Part shown: piece after piece, positions 1-9,239 of the stretch
How the letters are laid out: each line of letters opens with the position of its first letter
How positions within the stretch are numbered: position 1 is the first letter of the stretch
Assembly: GCF_027257975.1 (NCBI RefSeq)
Contig: NZ_JANZKX010000002.1
Location: forward strand, 744,001-808,000
Length of the DNA stretch: 64,000 bases
Source of the DNA: Pelomonas sp. BJYL3
GTDB taxonomy: Bacteria; Pseudomonadota; Gammaproteobacteria; Burkholderiales; Burkholderiaceae_C
Direction: 5' to 3'
Program-made: the position numbers and the translations under genes
Notes under the pieces: generated by a model
What the model saw: only the letters and a program-made list of their open reading frames with translations
What the model was told of the DNA's origin: nothing
Database searches by the model: none

Positions 1-437
1 CCCAGGCTCAGGCCGGCGTAGAGCTCCAGGTTGTCATAGCGCTTGCTGCTGGCGACGCCGGGGGCGCTGTTGAGACGCGCGCCAGGGTAGACGTAGGCCA
101 GGGCGCCCAGGTCCAGCGAGCCCTCGCCCATCACCGGCAGCTTCACGCCGCCGTAGAGGTCCAGCTCCAGGCCGGCGCCGTTGTTGTAGCTGTTGCCGGA
201 GACGTTGGAGGCCCAGCTGCCGGCGTACCAGCCGCTCTTGTGAGCGTAGTCGAAGCCGCCCTGCACGGCGGGCAGGGCCCAGGTCTGGCTGATGCCGCGG
301 AAGCGGTAGTCGCTGACCAGGCTCAGGTTGCCGGTGAGGCTGTGTTCGGGCGTGGGCGCGGGTTCGTTGGCTTGCGCGTGGCTGGACAGCACGGTCGAGA
401 GCAGGAGGACAAGGGTCAAAGGGGCAAGCTTGTTCAT
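1..437 (-). CDS. TorF-family putative outer-membrane porin (3' part lies outside the window)
   Basis: The frame opens with ATG at 437 and runs off the left edge, so about 145 residues are visible. The first ~23 residues are a clear signal peptide (MNKLAPLTLVLLLSTVLSSH), followed by the family-typical start of the mature chain, with SLVSDYRFRGISQT around residues 38-51 and a repeated aromatic/glycine beta-strand pattern (YAHKSGWYAGSWASNV, LELDLYGGVK). This is the TIGR02001-type porin family. It lies directly downstream of kdpC in the same direction; in many Burkholderiales such a porin sits between kdpC and kdpD, so kdpDE is probably just outside the window (inference). The start is supported by the signal peptide. 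Confidence 0.85.
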   Translation of the reverse strand, partial: MNKLAPLTLVLLLSTVLSSHAQANEPAPTPEHSLTGNLSLVSDYRFRGISQTWALPAVQGGFDYAHKSGWYAGSWASNVSGNSYNNGAGLELDLYGGVKLPVMGEGSLDLGALAYVYPGARLNSAPGVASSKRYDNLELYAGLSL

Positions 438-461
438 GTCAGGTCGAGAGTCAGCGCGGCG

Positions 462-484
462 GCCAGCGGCGCAAGGCCGCTGGC
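462..484 (-). other. Intercistronic hairpin between kdpC and the porin gene
   Basis: A perfect 9-bp inverted repeat (GCCAGCGGC / GCCGCTGGC, loop GCAAG) lies in the ~100-base gap between kdpC and the porin start. There is no T-run, so it looks like an mRNA stem that could protect or attenuate transcript ends rather than a simple terminator. Confidence 0.4.
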
Positions 485-541
485 ACCGCCAGGGGTTCAG
501 AAGAAGAGGGTGCGGCGAAGAACGCGGGAGCAGGCGCTGAG

Positions 542-1120
542 TCAGCCTCGCCTGGCGCGGTCCAGGGCGAGGTTGAGCTTCAGCACGTTCACGCGGGGCT
601 CACCGAGCACGCGCAGGTCCGTGGGCTCGGTGTGGGCCTCGATCAGGCCCTGCACCTCCTTCATGGACAGGCCGCGCTCGCGGGCCACGCGCGGCGCCTG
701 GTAGCGCGCAGCGGCCAGGCTGATGTGCGGGTCCAGGCCGCTGGCCGACGCGGTGACCAGGTCCACCGGCACCGGCGCGGTGTTGCCCGGATCCGCCGCA
801 CGCAGCGCCTCCACGCGCGCCTTGACGGCCACCTCCAGTGCCGGGTTCAGCGGCCCCTGGTTGGAGCCGGCCGAGTTGGCCGCGTTGTGGCTCATCGGCC
901 CGGTCGCCGAGGGCCGGCCCCAGAAGTACCTGGGGCTGGAGAAGGACTGGCCGATCAGCTCGGAACCGATCAACTGCCCCTTCTCCTCGATGAGCGAGCC
1001 GTTGGCTTCCTTGGGCATGGTCAGCTGGGCGATGCCCGTGACGGCCAGCGGGTAGAGCAGCCCGGTCGCGGCGGAAAGCAGCAGCAGGCTCACCAGGGCG
1101 GGACGCAGATGTTGATTCAT
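542..1120 (-). CDS. kdpC: Potassium-transporting ATPase subunit C, KdpC
   Basis: 192 residues, the usual KdpC length. One N-terminal membrane anchor (residues ~8-30, PALVSLLLLSAATGLLYPLA) is followed by family motifs: the GQLIGSELIGQSF segment, YFWGRPSA, SGSNQG-like SAGSNQGPLNP, DLVTASASGLDPHIS near residues 125-140, and the C-terminal LNLAL. KdpC is the inner-membrane partner of KdpB in the KdpFABC high-affinity K+ pump and raises ATP affinity. The ATG at 1120 is preceded by GGAG, which overlaps the restored kdpB stop (TGAGGAG), so the two genes are probably translationally coupled. A longer frame reading upstream is only kdpB in another phase. Confidence 0.97.
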   Translation of the reverse strand: MNQHLRPALVSLLLLSAATGLLYPLAVTGIAQLTMPKEANGSLIEEKGQLIGSELIGQSFSSPRYFWGRPSATGPMSHNAANSAGSNQGPLNPALEVAVKARVEALRAADPGNTAPVPVDLVTASASGLDPHISLAAARYQAPRVARERGLSMKEVQGLIEAHTEPTDLRVLGEPRVNVLKLNLALDRARRG

Positions 1121-1157
1121 GATGGATCTCCTCAGATCAGGTGCAGGCCGACCAGGA

Positions 1158-3248
1158 TCAGGTCGATGGCCTTGATGCCGATGAAGGGCACGAGAGGCCG
1201 CCCAGGCCGTAGATCGCGAGGTTGCGGCGCAGCAGGGCCGCGGCACCGATGGCGCGGTAGCTGACGCCCTTCAGGGCCAGGGGAATGAGGGCGATGATGA
1301 TCAGCGCATTGAAGATCACCGCCGACAGGATGGCCGAGGCCGGGCTGTGCAGCTGCATCACGTTGAGCGACTGCAGCTGCGGGTACACGCCCACGAACAT
1401 GGCCGGGATGATGGCGAAGTACTTGGCGACGTCGTTCGCGATGGAGAAGGTCGTCAGCGAGCCGCGCGTCATCAGCAGCTGCTTGCCCGTCTCGACGATC
1501 TCCAGCAGCTTGGTGGGATTGGAGTCCAGGTCCACCATGTTGCCGGCCTCCTTGGCCGCCTGCGTGCCGCTGTTCATGGCCACGGCCACGTCGGCCTGCG
1601 CGAGGGCGGGGGCGTCGTTGGTGCCGTCGCCGGTCATGGCCACCAGGCGGCCTTCGCTCTGGTAGTCGCGGATCATCTTCAGCTTGGCCTCGGGCGTGGC
1701 CTCGGCCAGGAAGTCGTCCACGCCGGCCTCGGCAGCGATGGCCGCGGCGGTGAGCTTGTTGTCGCCGGTGATCATCACGGTCTTGATGCCCATGCGGCGC
1801 AGCTCGGCAAAGCGCTCCTTGATGCCGCCCTTGACGATGTCCTTGAGCTCGACGACGCCCAGCACGCGGGAACCATCGCTCACGACGAGAGGCGTGCTGC
1901 CCAGGCGGGCCACGTCGTCGACGGCTTGCTGGACCTCGGCCGGGTAGCGTGCCCCCTGCGCCTCGACATGGCGGCGGATGGCATCGGCCGCACCCTTGCG
2001 GATGCTGCGAAGCGGGCTGCTCGCGGTCTGCAGGTCGATGCCGCTCATGCGGGTCTGGGCCGTGAAGGGCACGAACTGGGCGCCCAGGCTCGCGAGCTCG
2101 CGCTCGCGCAGGCCGTAGCGCTGCTTGGCCAGGACCACGATGCTGCGCCCTTCCGGCGTCTCATCGGCCAGCGAGGCCAGCTGCGTCGCATCGGCCAGCT
2201 GCATCTCGCTCACGCCGGGCGCCGGCAGGAAGCGGCTGGCCTGGCGGTTGCCCAGGGTGATGGTGCCAGTCTTGTCCAGCATCAGCACATCCACATCGCC
2301 CGCGGCCTCGACGGCGCGGCCCGAGGTGGCGATGACATTGGCCTGCATCATGCGGCTCATGCCCGCCACGCCGATGGCCGAGAGCAGCGCGCCGATGGTC
2401 GTGGGGATCAGGCAGACCAGCAGGGCCACCAACGCCGTGATGGACACCACCGTGCCGCTGCCCGCGGCCTCCACGCTGAAGATGGAGAAGGGCAGCAGGG
2501 TCACGGTCACGACCAGGAAGACCAGGGTCAGCGCCACCAGCAGGATGGTCAGCGCGATCTCATTGGGCGTCTTCTGGCGCTTGGCGCCCTCCACCATGGC
2601 GATCATGCGGTCCAGGAAGGACTCACCCGGGTTGACCGCGATGCGCAGCACCAGCCAGTCCGAGAGCACGCGGGTACCGCCGGTCACCGAGGCGAAGTCG
2701 CCGCCGGACTCGCGGATCACCGGCGCCGATTCACCCGTGATGGCGCTCTCGTCCACCGAAGCCACGCCCTCGATCACCTCGCCGTCCAGCGGGATCAGGT
2801 CGCCCGCCTCCACCAGCACCACATGGCCCTTGCGCAGCTCATCGGAGGGGACCGGGTGCCAGCGCGCGCCATGCCGCGGCTCCTCCAGCTTCTTGGCCCA
2901 GGCCTTGGTCTTGAGCCCGCGCAGCGAGGCGGCCTGGGCCTTGGAGCGGCCCTCGGCCATGGCCTCGGCGAAGTTGGCGAAGAGCACGGTGAACCACAGC
3001 CACAGGGCGATGGCCAGCATGAAGCCCGAGCCCTCGCCGCCAGCCACGGCCGGATCGCCCAGGCTGGCGAGCCACAGGCCGGTGCACAGCAGGCTGCCCG
3101 CGTAGACCACGAACATCACCGGGTTGCGCCATTGGATGCGCGGGTCCAGCTTGGCGATGGCCTGGCCCAGGGCCTGCTTCATCAGGGCGGGGTCCAGCAG
3201 GGAGGCGCTGCTCGTCGTTGAGCTTGTTGCAGTTGTCGACTTGCTCAT
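1158..3248 (-). CDS. kdpB: Potassium-transporting P-type ATPase catalytic subunit KdpB, last codons frameshifted
   Basis: P-type ATPase that energises K+ uptake in KdpFABC. Visible motifs: the TGES actuator loop (AITGES), the phosphorylation site DKTGT ([12 protein letters not shown]), the nucleotide-domain [10 protein letters not shown] and the hinge [11 protein letters not shown]. The open frame gives 696 residues and stops at 1158. The last ~18 residues ([11 protein letters not shown]) do not fit the family. Inserting one base near 1193/1194 restores [14 protein letters not shown] and a stop at 1132-1134, only 11 bases before kdpC. I therefore see a single-base deletion, either a sequencing error or a real tail mutation; all catalytic parts are intact. 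The gap from kdpA is 9 bases. Confidence 0.95.
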   Translation of the reverse strand: MSKSTTATSSTTSSASLLDPALMKQALGQAIAKLDPRIQWRNPVMFVVYAGSLLCTGLWLASLGDPAVAGGEGSGFMLAIALWLWFTVLFANFAEAMAEGRSKAQAASLRGLKTKAWAKKLEEPRHGARWHPVPSDELRKGHVVLVEAGDLIPLDGEVIEGVASVDESAITGESAPVIRESGGDFASVTGGTRVLSDWLVLRIAVNPGESFLDRMIAMVEGAKRQKTPNEIALTILLVALTLVFLVVTVTLLPFSIFSVEAAGSGTVVSITALVALLVCLIPTTIGALLSAIGVAGMSRMMQANVIATSGRAVEAAGDVDVLMLDKTGTITLGNRQASRFLPAPGVSEMQLADATQLASLADETPEGRSIVVLAKQRYGLRERELASLGAQFVPFTAQTRMSGIDLQTASSPLRSIRKGAADAIRRHVEAQGARYPAEVQQAVDDVARLGSTPLVVSDGSRVLGVVELKDIVKGGIKERFAELRRMGIKTVMITGDNKLTAAAIAAEAGVDDFLAEATPEAKLKMIRDYQSEGRLVAMTGDGTNDAPALAQADVAVAMNSGTQAAKEAGNMVDLDSNPTKLLEIVETGKQLLMTRGSLTTFSIANDVAKYFAIIPAMFVGVYPQLQSLNVMQLHSPASAILSAVIFNALIIIALIPLALKGVSYRAIGAAALLRRNLAIYGLGGLSCPSSASRPST

Positions 3249-3257
3249 GATGTTTCC

Positions 3258-5054
3258 TCAGGCGGTCCAGAGCATCAGCTGCTCGACGATGGGGCCCAAG
3301 GCCAGGGAAGGCACGTAGTTGAGGAGGCCGACCAGCAGCACCACGCCGATCAGCAGGGCCACGAAGAGCGGGCCGTGCGTGGGGAGCGTGCCGTTGCCGG
3401 TAGGGACGCGCTTCTTGGCGGCCAGGCTGCCCGCCAGGGCCAACACCGGCACGATCACGCCGAAGCGCCCCAGCCACATCACGATGCCCAGCAGGGTGTT
3501 GTAGAAGGGCGTGTTGGCCGAGAGGCCGGCGAAGGCGGAGCCGTTGTTGTTGCCGGCCGAGGTCAGCGCATAGAGGACCTCAGAGAAACCATGGGCGCCC
3601 GGGTTGGCGATGCCCGCCTTGCCGTCCGCCGCGAGCACCGCCAGCGCCGTGCCCATGAGCACGACCAGGGGCGTGACGAGGATGGCGATGGACACCATCT
3701 TCATCTCGTGGCTCTCGATCTTCTTGCCCAGGTACTCCGGCGTGCGGCCGATCATCAGCCCGGCGATGAAGACCGCGAGAATGGCGAAGACCAGCATGCC
3801 GTACAGCCCCGTTCCCACGCCGCCGAAGACCACCTCGCCCAGCTGCATCATCACCAGGGGGACCATGCCGCCGACGGGCGTCAGCGAGTCATGCATGGTG
3901 TTCACGGCGCCGCAGGAGGCGGCCGTCGTGACCACGGCGAAGAGGCTGCTGGCGTTGATGCCGAAGCGCGTCTCCTTGCCCTCCATGTTGCCGCCCGATT
4001 GCTCCATCGTGAGCCGCTGGTCCACCTGCAGCGCCTGCAGGCGAGGGTTGCCGGCCTGCTCTGCGGCGGTTGCGACGGCCACGCCGGCGATGAACAGAAC
4101 GCTCATCGCTGCCAGGATGGCCAGGCCTTGGCGCCAGTCCCCGACCAGCTGGCCGAAGCTGAAGCACAGCGCCGCCGGGATCAGGAAGATGGCCAGCATC
4201 TGCGCGAAGTTGCTCAGCGGCGTGGGGTTCTCGAAGGGGTGGGCCGAGTTGGCGTTGAAGAAGCCACCGCCGTTGGTGCCCAGCATCTTGATGGCCAGCT
4301 GCGAGGCCACCGGGCCCATGGCCAGCTGCTGGGTCGCGGCCTCGGCGGCCTCGGTCAGCGGCTCGCCCTTCTCGTTCTTCAAGGGCTGACCGTCGGCGCC
4401 CAGGCGCGGGGCGTCGTAGTGATTGACCTCCAGCGTGTGGGCGTCCCGGTAGGCGTCCAGGTTCTGGATCACGCCCTGGCTCACGAAGAAGAGCGCGAAG
4501 ACGAAGGACAGCGGCAGCAGCAGCCACAGCGTGATGCGGGTCAGGTCTTGCCAGACGTTGCCCACGTCGCCGCTGAGCTTGCGCGAGAAGCCGCGGATCA
4601 GCGCGAAGACCACCGCGATGCCGCTGGCGGCCGACAGGAAGTTCTGCACCGTCAGCGCCAGCATCTGGGTCAGGTAGCTCATGGTGGACTCGCCGCCATA
4701 GCCCTGCCAGTTGGTGTTGGTGACGAAGCTGATGGCGGTGTTGAACGCGGAGTCCGGGCTGATGGCGCCCATGCCTTGCGGGTTCAGCGGCAGCAGGTGC
4801 TGCAGGCGCTGCAGGCCGTAGACCGCCAGCACGCCCAGCAGGCTGAAGACCAGCAGGCCGACGGCGTAGTGCCGCCAGTGCATGCCTTCGTCAGCCTTCA
4901 CGCCGGCCAGGCGCAGCAGGCCGCCTTCGACCCGCAGCATCCAGCGCGGCAGCCGTCCCTCGGCCAGGGCCGAGAGCCAGCGCGACAGCGGCCACGCCGC
5001 CGCCAGGAGCACGCCCATGTAGAGCGCCAGTTGGATCCAGGCAGAGGGGCTCAT
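3258..5054 (-). CDS. kdpA: Potassium-transporting ATPase potassium-binding subunit KdpA
   Basis: 598-residue polytopic inner-membrane protein, the K+-conducting subunit of KdpFABC and a relative of the SKT channel family. The pore/selectivity-filter segments are recognisable: [28 protein letters not shown], and [14 protein letters not shown] near the C-terminus; the filter region around VNTMHD is also present. About ten hydrophobic segments span the chain. The start ATG at 5054 abuts the kdpF stop at 5055, so translation is likely coupled. Confidence 0.98.
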   Translation of the reverse strand: MSPSAWIQLALYMGVLLAAAWPLSRWLSALAEGRLPRWMLRVEGGLLRLAGVKADEGMHWRHYAVGLLVFSLLGVLAVYGLQRLQHLLPLNPQGMGAISPDSAFNTAISFVTNTNWQGYGGESTMSYLTQMLALTVQNFLSAASGIAVVFALIRGFSRKLSGDVGNVWQDLTRITLWLLLPLSFVFALFFVSQGVIQNLDAYRDAHTLEVNHYDAPRLGADGQPLKNEKGEPLTEAAEAATQQLAMGPVASQLAIKMLGTNGGGFFNANSAHPFENPTPLSNFAQMLAIFLIPAALCFSFGQLVGDWRQGLAILAAMSVLFIAGVAVATAAEQAGNPRLQALQVDQRLTMEQSGGNMEGKETRFGINASSLFAVVTTAASCGAVNTMHDSLTPVGGMVPLVMMQLGEVVFGGVGTGLYGMLVFAILAVFIAGLMIGRTPEYLGKKIESHEMKMVSIAILVTPLVVLMGTALAVLAADGKAGIANPGAHGFSEVLYALTSAGNNNGSAFAGLSANTPFYNTLLGIVMWLGRFGVIVPVLALAGSLAAKKRVPTGNGTLPTHGPLFVALLIGVVLLVGLLNYVPSLALGPIVEQLMLWTA

Positions 5055-5144
5055 TCAGAACTCCTCTGCGCGCAGCAGCGCATGGACCAGGTAGACGAAC
5101 AAGGCCGCGGCCAGCAGGCCGCTGATCCAGTACAGCGCACTCAT
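5055..5144 (-). CDS. kdpF: KdpF small membrane subunit
   Basis: A 29-codon frame reading MSALYWISGLLAAALFVYLV followed by HALLRAEEF. One transmembrane helix with the family-typical YLV/ALLRAE end is exactly what KdpF looks like. It stabilises the KdpABC complex in the membrane. The stop adjoins the kdpA ATG without a gap, and the start lies in an ATGA overlap with the next upstream small frame. Confidence 0.93.
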   Translation of the reverse strand: MSALYWISGLLAAALFVYLVHALLRAEEF

Positions 5145-5233
5145 GACTTCTTCTCCAGCCGATGACTGGCCAGGGCGAGGCCGGCGGCCAGCGCGAACAG
5201 CGCCAGGCTCAGGCCCAAAAACACTCCGTCCAT
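5141..5233 (-). CDS. Small putative membrane protein at the head of the kdp operon
   Basis: A 30-residue frame begins at ATG 5233 and reads MDGVFLGLSLALFALAAGLA, then LASHRLEKKS. It is one hydrophobic helix followed by a short basic tail. It overlaps the kdpF start by four bases (TCATGA), the hallmark of translational coupling. Small membrane frames at this position occur in other betaproteobacterial kdp operons, as far as I recall, but no function is assigned. A purine-rich GAGAG lies upstream of the ATG. Confidence 0.6.
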   Translation of the reverse strand: MDGVFLGLSLALFALAAGLALASHRLEKKS

Positions 5234-5502
5234 AGACACTCTCAACAAGGGGTTGTGTGATGTCAGGAGCGTAGGTTTGGGGGCGTCAAGGCCGTGTAGA
5301 AGGTCGGAGGGGCGGCATCAAGAAGATGTAAAGACGCGGCGCGACAGCGTCAGCGGTCATCGCCGATGCGGCGTCAGGCCTTGCCGGGCAAGGGGCCGGC
5401 AGGGGCCGAGCCTCAAGCGAGCTGGGCCCTACTTGCGGGGGCGGATGCAGGCCGGAAGAGGGGCGAAAGGGGGGCGAAAGTGGGCCGAAAGTGGCGGCGG
5501 CC
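5234..5502 (-). promoter_or_regulatory. kdp operon leader/promoter region
   Basis: Gap of 269 bases between kdp and mnmE, both transcribed leftwards, so it must hold the kdp promoter and the end of the mnmE transcript. On the minus strand the element CGTCTTTACATC (5325-5336) resembles the TTTACA half of KdpE operators; this is a weak, single-site resemblance. No other gene is visible; longer frames here are low-complexity and lack homology. Confidence 0.3.
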
Positions 5503-6909
5503 TTACTTCCCGATGCAGAAGCGGCTGAAGATCTCCCCCAGCAGCTCGTCCGCCGAGAAGGCACCGGTGATCTCGCCCAGGGCGTCGTGGGCCAGGCGCA
5601 GTTCCTCGGCCATCAGGTCCAGGGCGGGCGGCTCCACTTCGACCTGGGCCAGCGCGAGCGCCAGGTGCTCGGCGGTGCGGCGCAGGGCCTGGACGTGCCG
5701 CTCGCGGGCGATGAAGAGGCCCTCGGGCACCGCGTGCCAGCCGGCATGGGCCAGCAGCTCGCGGCGCAGCTCGGCCAGGCCGGCGCCGGTCTTGGCGGAC
5801 AGCTGCACGGCGTCCGCCGGGAGGGTCAGGTCTTGCCTGCTGCGGGCCTCCGCGCCGGTGTCGGCCTTGTTGTAGACCTGCAGGAGGCGGGCGGGGTCGA
5901 CCTGGGCGAGGCGTTCGCGGATCTCGGCGTCCCCGGCCTCGTAGCCGGCCTCGCCCATGCGGGTGAGGTCGTGCAGGAAGAGCACCACGTCGGCCTCGGC
6001 GATGGCGTCCCAGCTGCGGGCCACGCCGATGCGCTCGACTTCATCGGAGGTTTCGCGCAGGCCGGCTGTGTCGGTGATGTGCAGGGGCACGCCCTCGATC
6101 TGGATGGTCTGGCTGACCTTGTCGCGCGTGGTGCCGGGGATGGGCGTCACGATGGCCAGCTCGGCGCCGGCCAGGGCGTTGAGCAGGGAGCTCTTGCCCA
6201 CATTGGGCTGGCCGGCCAGCACCACCTTGATGCCCTCGCGCAGCAGGGCGCCCTGGCGGGTGCGGTCCAGCACGCTGTCCAGGCGGGCCTGGATGCGGCG
6301 CAGCTTGCCCAGGGCGTCGGCCGCCTGGAGGAAGTCGATCTCCTCCTCGGGGAAGTCCAGCGTGGCCTCGACCAGCATGCGCAGGTTGATCAGGCCGTCG
6401 CGCAGCTCGCCCACCTCGGTGGACAGCGCGCCGGACAGCGCACGGCTGGCGCTGCGGGCCGCGGCCTCGGTGCTGGCGTCGATCAGGTCGGACACGGCCT
6501 CCGCCTGCGCCAGGTCCAGCTTGCCATTGAGGAAGGCCCGCTGCGTGAACTCGCCGGGTTCGGCCAGGCGCAGGTGCTTCAGTGATTCGATGGCGCTGCC
6601 CAGCTCCAGGCAGCGCGCCAGCAGCAGCTGCAGCACCACCGGGCCGCCGTGGGCCTGCAGCTCCAGCACGTGCTCGCCGGTGTAGGAGGCCGGCGCGGGG
6701 AAGTGCAGGGCCAGGCCGTGGTCGATGGCGTCGCCGTTGGCCGCACGCAAGGGCAGGTAGTGCGCCTCGCGCGGGCGCAGGGCGCGGCCGCACAGCTGCT
6801 CGATCAGCGGGGTCAGGTCTTGCGGGGACGAGACGCGCACGATGCCCACGGCGCCTCGTCCTGGGGCGGTGGCGATGGCGGCGATGGGGTCGAGGTGGCG
6901 GGCCAGCAT
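5503..6909 (-). CDS. mnmE: tRNA uridine-5-carboxymethylaminomethyl(34) GTPase MnmE
   Basis: 468-residue GTPase that with MnmG modifies U34 in tRNAs. The N-terminal tetrahydrofolate-binding domain begins [20 protein letters not shown]; the G domain has G1 GQPNVGKS, G2-region TTRDKVSQ, G3 DTAGLR and G4 NKAD. The chain ends in FCIGK, carrying the invariant catalytic Cys of the C-(I/L/V)-G-K tail. Length matches the family. It is the last gene of the rpmH-rnpA-yidD-yidC-mnmE series but is separated from yidC by two hairpins, so probably has its own promoter. Confidence 0.98.
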   Translation of the reverse strand: MLARHLDPIAAIATAPGRGAVGIVRVSSPQDLTPLIEQLCGRALRPREAHYLPLRAANGDAIDHGLALHFPAPASYTGEHVLELQAHGGPVVLQLLLARCLELGSAIESLKHLRLAEPGEFTQRAFLNGKLDLAQAEAVSDLIDASTEAAARSASRALSGALSTEVGELRDGLINLRMLVEATLDFPEEEIDFLQAADALGKLRRIQARLDSVLDRTRQGALLREGIKVVLAGQPNVGKSSLLNALAGAELAIVTPIPGTTRDKVSQTIQIEGVPLHITDTAGLRETSDEVERIGVARSWDAIAEADVVLFLHDLTRMGEAGYEAGDAEIRERLAQVDPARLLQVYNKADTGAEARSRQDLTLPADAVQLSAKTGAGLAELRRELLAHAGWHAVPEGLFIARERHVQALRRTAEHLALALAQVEVEPPALDLMAEELRLAHDALGEITGAFSADELLGEIFSRFCIGK

Positions 6910-6963
6910 GGGCGCATTGTCCTATGCCTCGCCGGTGGACGGTGGCCGGCAGTGCCCATGAAA

Positions 6964-6992
6964 ACGGCCCCGGGCGCGATGCCAGGGGCCGT
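6964..6992 (-). terminator. Hairpin followed by TTTT upstream of mnmE
   Basis: Perfect 8-bp stem ACGGCCCC/GGGGCCGT with a 13-base loop. Read on the minus strand it is followed by TTTT. It lies 52 bases before the mnmE start, so it could terminate residual yidC readthrough or act as an attenuator for mnmE. Confidence 0.5.
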
Positions 6993-7126
6993 GGAAGATG
7001 GCGCGGGGGAGGCGGCCGCAGCGGTTCTCGTGAACCCCGCGGCGGGCCTGTGATGCAGCCCGGTTGAATGGACCTGCTGCATCAAGCTGCCCCGCATGAG
7101 CTCCATTAAAGGTGAGGGCCGGGGCG

Positions 7127-7164
7127 AAAAAAAGCCCCCGATCGCGGGGGCGATCGGAGGCTTT
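7127..7164 (-). terminator. Rho-independent terminator after yidC
   Basis: Arms at 7131-7145 and 7150-7164 pair over 15 bp with one G-U pair and a four-base loop, and on the minus strand the stem runs into a seven-base T tract (7127-7133). It sits 34 bases past the yidC stop, a textbook intrinsic terminator. Confidence 0.88.
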
Positions 7165-7197
7165 GTGCAGTAGTTCGCGAAGGCCTTCGCGCGATGC

Positions 7198-8916
7198 TCA
7201 GCTCTGCACGCCCATCTGCTTGTTGATGATCCACTGCTGGGCGATGGACAGCAGGTTGTTCACCAGCCAGTACAGCACCAGGCCGGCCGGGAAGAAGAAG
7301 AACATGAAGCTCAGCGCCAGCGGCATCATCCACATCATCTTGGCCTGGGTCGGGTCGGCCGGCGTGGGATTCAGCGCGACCTGCAGCAGGCTCGACGCCG
7401 TCATCAGGATGGGCAGGATCAGGAAGGGGTCGGCCGAGGAGAGGTCGGTGATCCAGCCGATCCAGGGCGCGTTGCGCATCTCGACCGTGCTCTGCAGCAC
7501 CCAGTACAGGGCGATGAAGAAGGGCATCTGCAGCAGCATGGGTAGGCAGGAACCCAGGGGGTTGACCTTCTCCTCGCGGTAGATGCGCATCATCTCCTGC
7601 TGCTGCTTTTGCGGGTCGTTCTTGTAGCGCTCGCGCAGCTCGTTGATGCGCGGGCCCACGGCCTTCATCTTGGCCATGGACCGGTAGGCGCTGGCATTCA
7701 GGCCGAAGAAGGCGATCTTCAGCAGCACCACCAGGGCCACGATGGACCAGCCCCAGTTGCCCAGCATGCCGTGGATCTTGTCCAGCAGCCAGAACAGCGG
7801 CTTGGCGATCACGTAGAACATGCCGTAGTCCTTGACGCGCTCCAGGCCCGGGGCGAGTTCGGTCAGCTTGTTTTCCTCCTGCGGACCGGCGTACAGCAGG
7901 TTCTCAGCCACGGCCGAGGCGCCGGGATTGATGGCGGGCAGGGGGAAGACCTGGCCCACGCTGTAGGCGCCGGACTCGGTCTTCTTCACGAAGAACTCGC
8001 GCGGACCGGCGGCGTTGTGCAGCCAGGCGGTGGTGAAGTAGTGCTGCACCATCGCGACCCAGCCGTCATCGGCGTGCTTGTCGTAATCGGCCTTGCCCTT
8101 GTCCAGGTCCTTGAAGTCGAACTTCTGGAACTTGTTCTTGTCCGTGTAGATGGCCGGGCCGATGAAGGAGGCGGGCGCCATGTAGCCGGACGAGGATTCC
8201 ACGGCCGTCGGGCGCACCAGCTGCACATAGAGCTGCGGGCTGACCGGCGCGGCGCCGGTGTTGACCACCTCGTGCTTGACGTCGATGGCGTAGTCGCCAC
8301 GCTTGAGCGTGTAGCTCTTCACCAGCTTGAGGCCGCCCTGCTCGGGGGACTCGAAGCGCACCGTCAGCGAGCTCGCGCCGTCCTTGAGCTGGCGCTCGGC
8401 GCCCACCACGTTCATCAGCGTGAAGTGGTTGGGGGCGCCGGGGGCGCCAATCAGGCCGGACTCGGGGCGGTAGCTGCTGGCGTCGAAGAGCACCACGGGC
8501 TCGGGCTTGAAGCCAGACGGCGCCTTGAGGCCCACGGCACGCATCAGCGGGTCCATGAGGCCGTGCGTCTCGGTCGTCAGATGCTTGAGCAGCTCCACGC
8601 GCACCAGGCTGCCGCCGCGGGTGTCGAAGGTCGCCTTGACCACATCGGTCGTGACCTCGAACTTCTCGCCAGCGGGCTGCGCCGCCGAGGCGGCCGCCGC
8701 GGGGGCTGCGGCGGCGCTGGCCGTGCCGGTGCCGCTGGCCGTGGGCAGGCCGGCCGATGCCGCGCTGCCGGGCGCAGGCGCCGCGCTGGCGGCGGGCTTG
8801 GCCGGCGTGGGGCTGAACATCGAGGGGTGCCCGTTGTATTTCTGCCAGCCGTCCCACAGCAGGACGAGCGACGCGGTGAACACCATCCACAACACGGTGC
8901 GGCGTATATCAGTCAT
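7198..8916 (-). CDS. yidC: Membrane protein insertase YidC
   Basis: 572 residues, normal for a Gram-negative YidC. The N-terminal anchor (MTDIRRTVLWMVFTASLVLL) is followed by an Ala/Pro-rich linker, the large periplasmic beta domain (FEVTTDVVKATFDTRGGSL onwards) and the conserved C-terminal insertase core with NWGWSIVALVVLLKIAF, the cytoplasmic hairpin MKAVGPRINELRERYKND, and NPLGSCLPMLLQMPFFIALY. YidC inserts membrane proteins alone or with SecYEG. It overlaps yidD by four bases (ATGA). Confidence 0.98.
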   Translation of the reverse strand: MTDIRRTVLWMVFTASLVLLWDGWQKYNGHPSMFSPTPAKPAASAAPAPGSAASAGLPTASGTGTASAAAAPAAAASAAQPAGEKFEVTTDVVKATFDTRGGSLVRVELLKHLTTETHGLMDPLMRAVGLKAPSGFKPEPVVLFDASSYRPESGLIGAPGAPNHFTLMNVVGAERQLKDGASSLTVRFESPEQGGLKLVKSYTLKRGDYAIDVKHEVVNTGAAPVSPQLYVQLVRPTAVESSSGYMAPASFIGPAIYTDKNKFQKFDFKDLDKGKADYDKHADDGWVAMVQHYFTTAWLHNAAGPREFFVKKTESGAYSVGQVFPLPAINPGASAVAENLLYAGPQEENKLTELAPGLERVKDYGMFYVIAKPLFWLLDKIHGMLGNWGWSIVALVVLLKIAFFGLNASAYRSMAKMKAVGPRINELRERYKNDPQKQQQEMMRIYREEKVNPLGSCLPMLLQMPFFIALYWVLQSTVEMRNAPWIGWITDLSSADPFLILPILMTASSLLQVALNPTPADPTQAKMMWMMPLALSFMFFFFPAGLVLYWLVNNLLSIAQQWIINKQMGVQS

Positions 8917-9224
8917 GGAGAAGCTTCTGGATTGGAAGAAGAGGGTGTCGCGCTGCCCCCGAGCCCGAGGCGCGAGAACAGACGGGGCGGATTGTCAGGC
9001 ACGGGGTCATGTCCGCCCAGACAGAATGGGTTGCAGCGCAGGATTCTCGCTGCGGCCAGGTAGCTGCCGGCGATGCCGCCGTGCCGGCGCACGGCCTCCA
9101 TGCCATAGGCGGAGCAGCTGGGGTAGTAGCGGCAGCCGGCCTGGATCCAGGAGCTGATCAGCAGCTGGTAGGCGCGGATCAGGCCCATCAGGAGCCATTG
9201 GAGGGGACTGCGGCGGGCCGTCAT
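8913..9224 (-). CDS. yidD: Membrane protein insertion efficiency factor YidD
   Basis: 103 residues with the family core LIRAYQLLISSW, then CRYYPSCSAYG and the Cys-rich ILRCNPFCLGGHDPVP. YidD is a small membrane-associated helper of YidC-dependent insertion. Position between rnpA and yidC and the four-base overlap with yidC agree with the conserved gene order. The Pro/Ser-rich tail after residue 80 is lineage-specific. Confidence 0.96.
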   Translation of the reverse strand: MTARRSPLQWLLMGLIRAYQLLISSWIQAGCRYYPSCSAYGMEAVRRHGGIAGSYLAAARILRCNPFCLGGHDPVPDNPPRLFSRLGLGGSATPSSSNPEASP

Positions 9225-9239
9225 GGCGGGCAGGAGGGC

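Noticed and set aside
1347-3221. Long open frame on the plus strand opposite kdpB (and similar ones opposite kdpA, dnaN, gyrB, yidC)
   Set aside because: Low-complexity His/Gly/Gln/Arg-rich translation typical of the antisense of high-GC genes; the opposite strand encodes clear conserved proteins.
1158-3248. kdpB as a dead pseudogene
   Set aside because: The apparent frameshift affects only the last ~18 residues; the catalytic Asp, TGES and TGDGTNDAP motifs are intact and a sequencing error is equally likely.
6813-7106. 97-residue frame between yidC and mnmE
   Set aside because: Overlaps the mnmE start and spans a terminator-like hairpin; Ala/Pro/Ser-rich with no recognisable domain.
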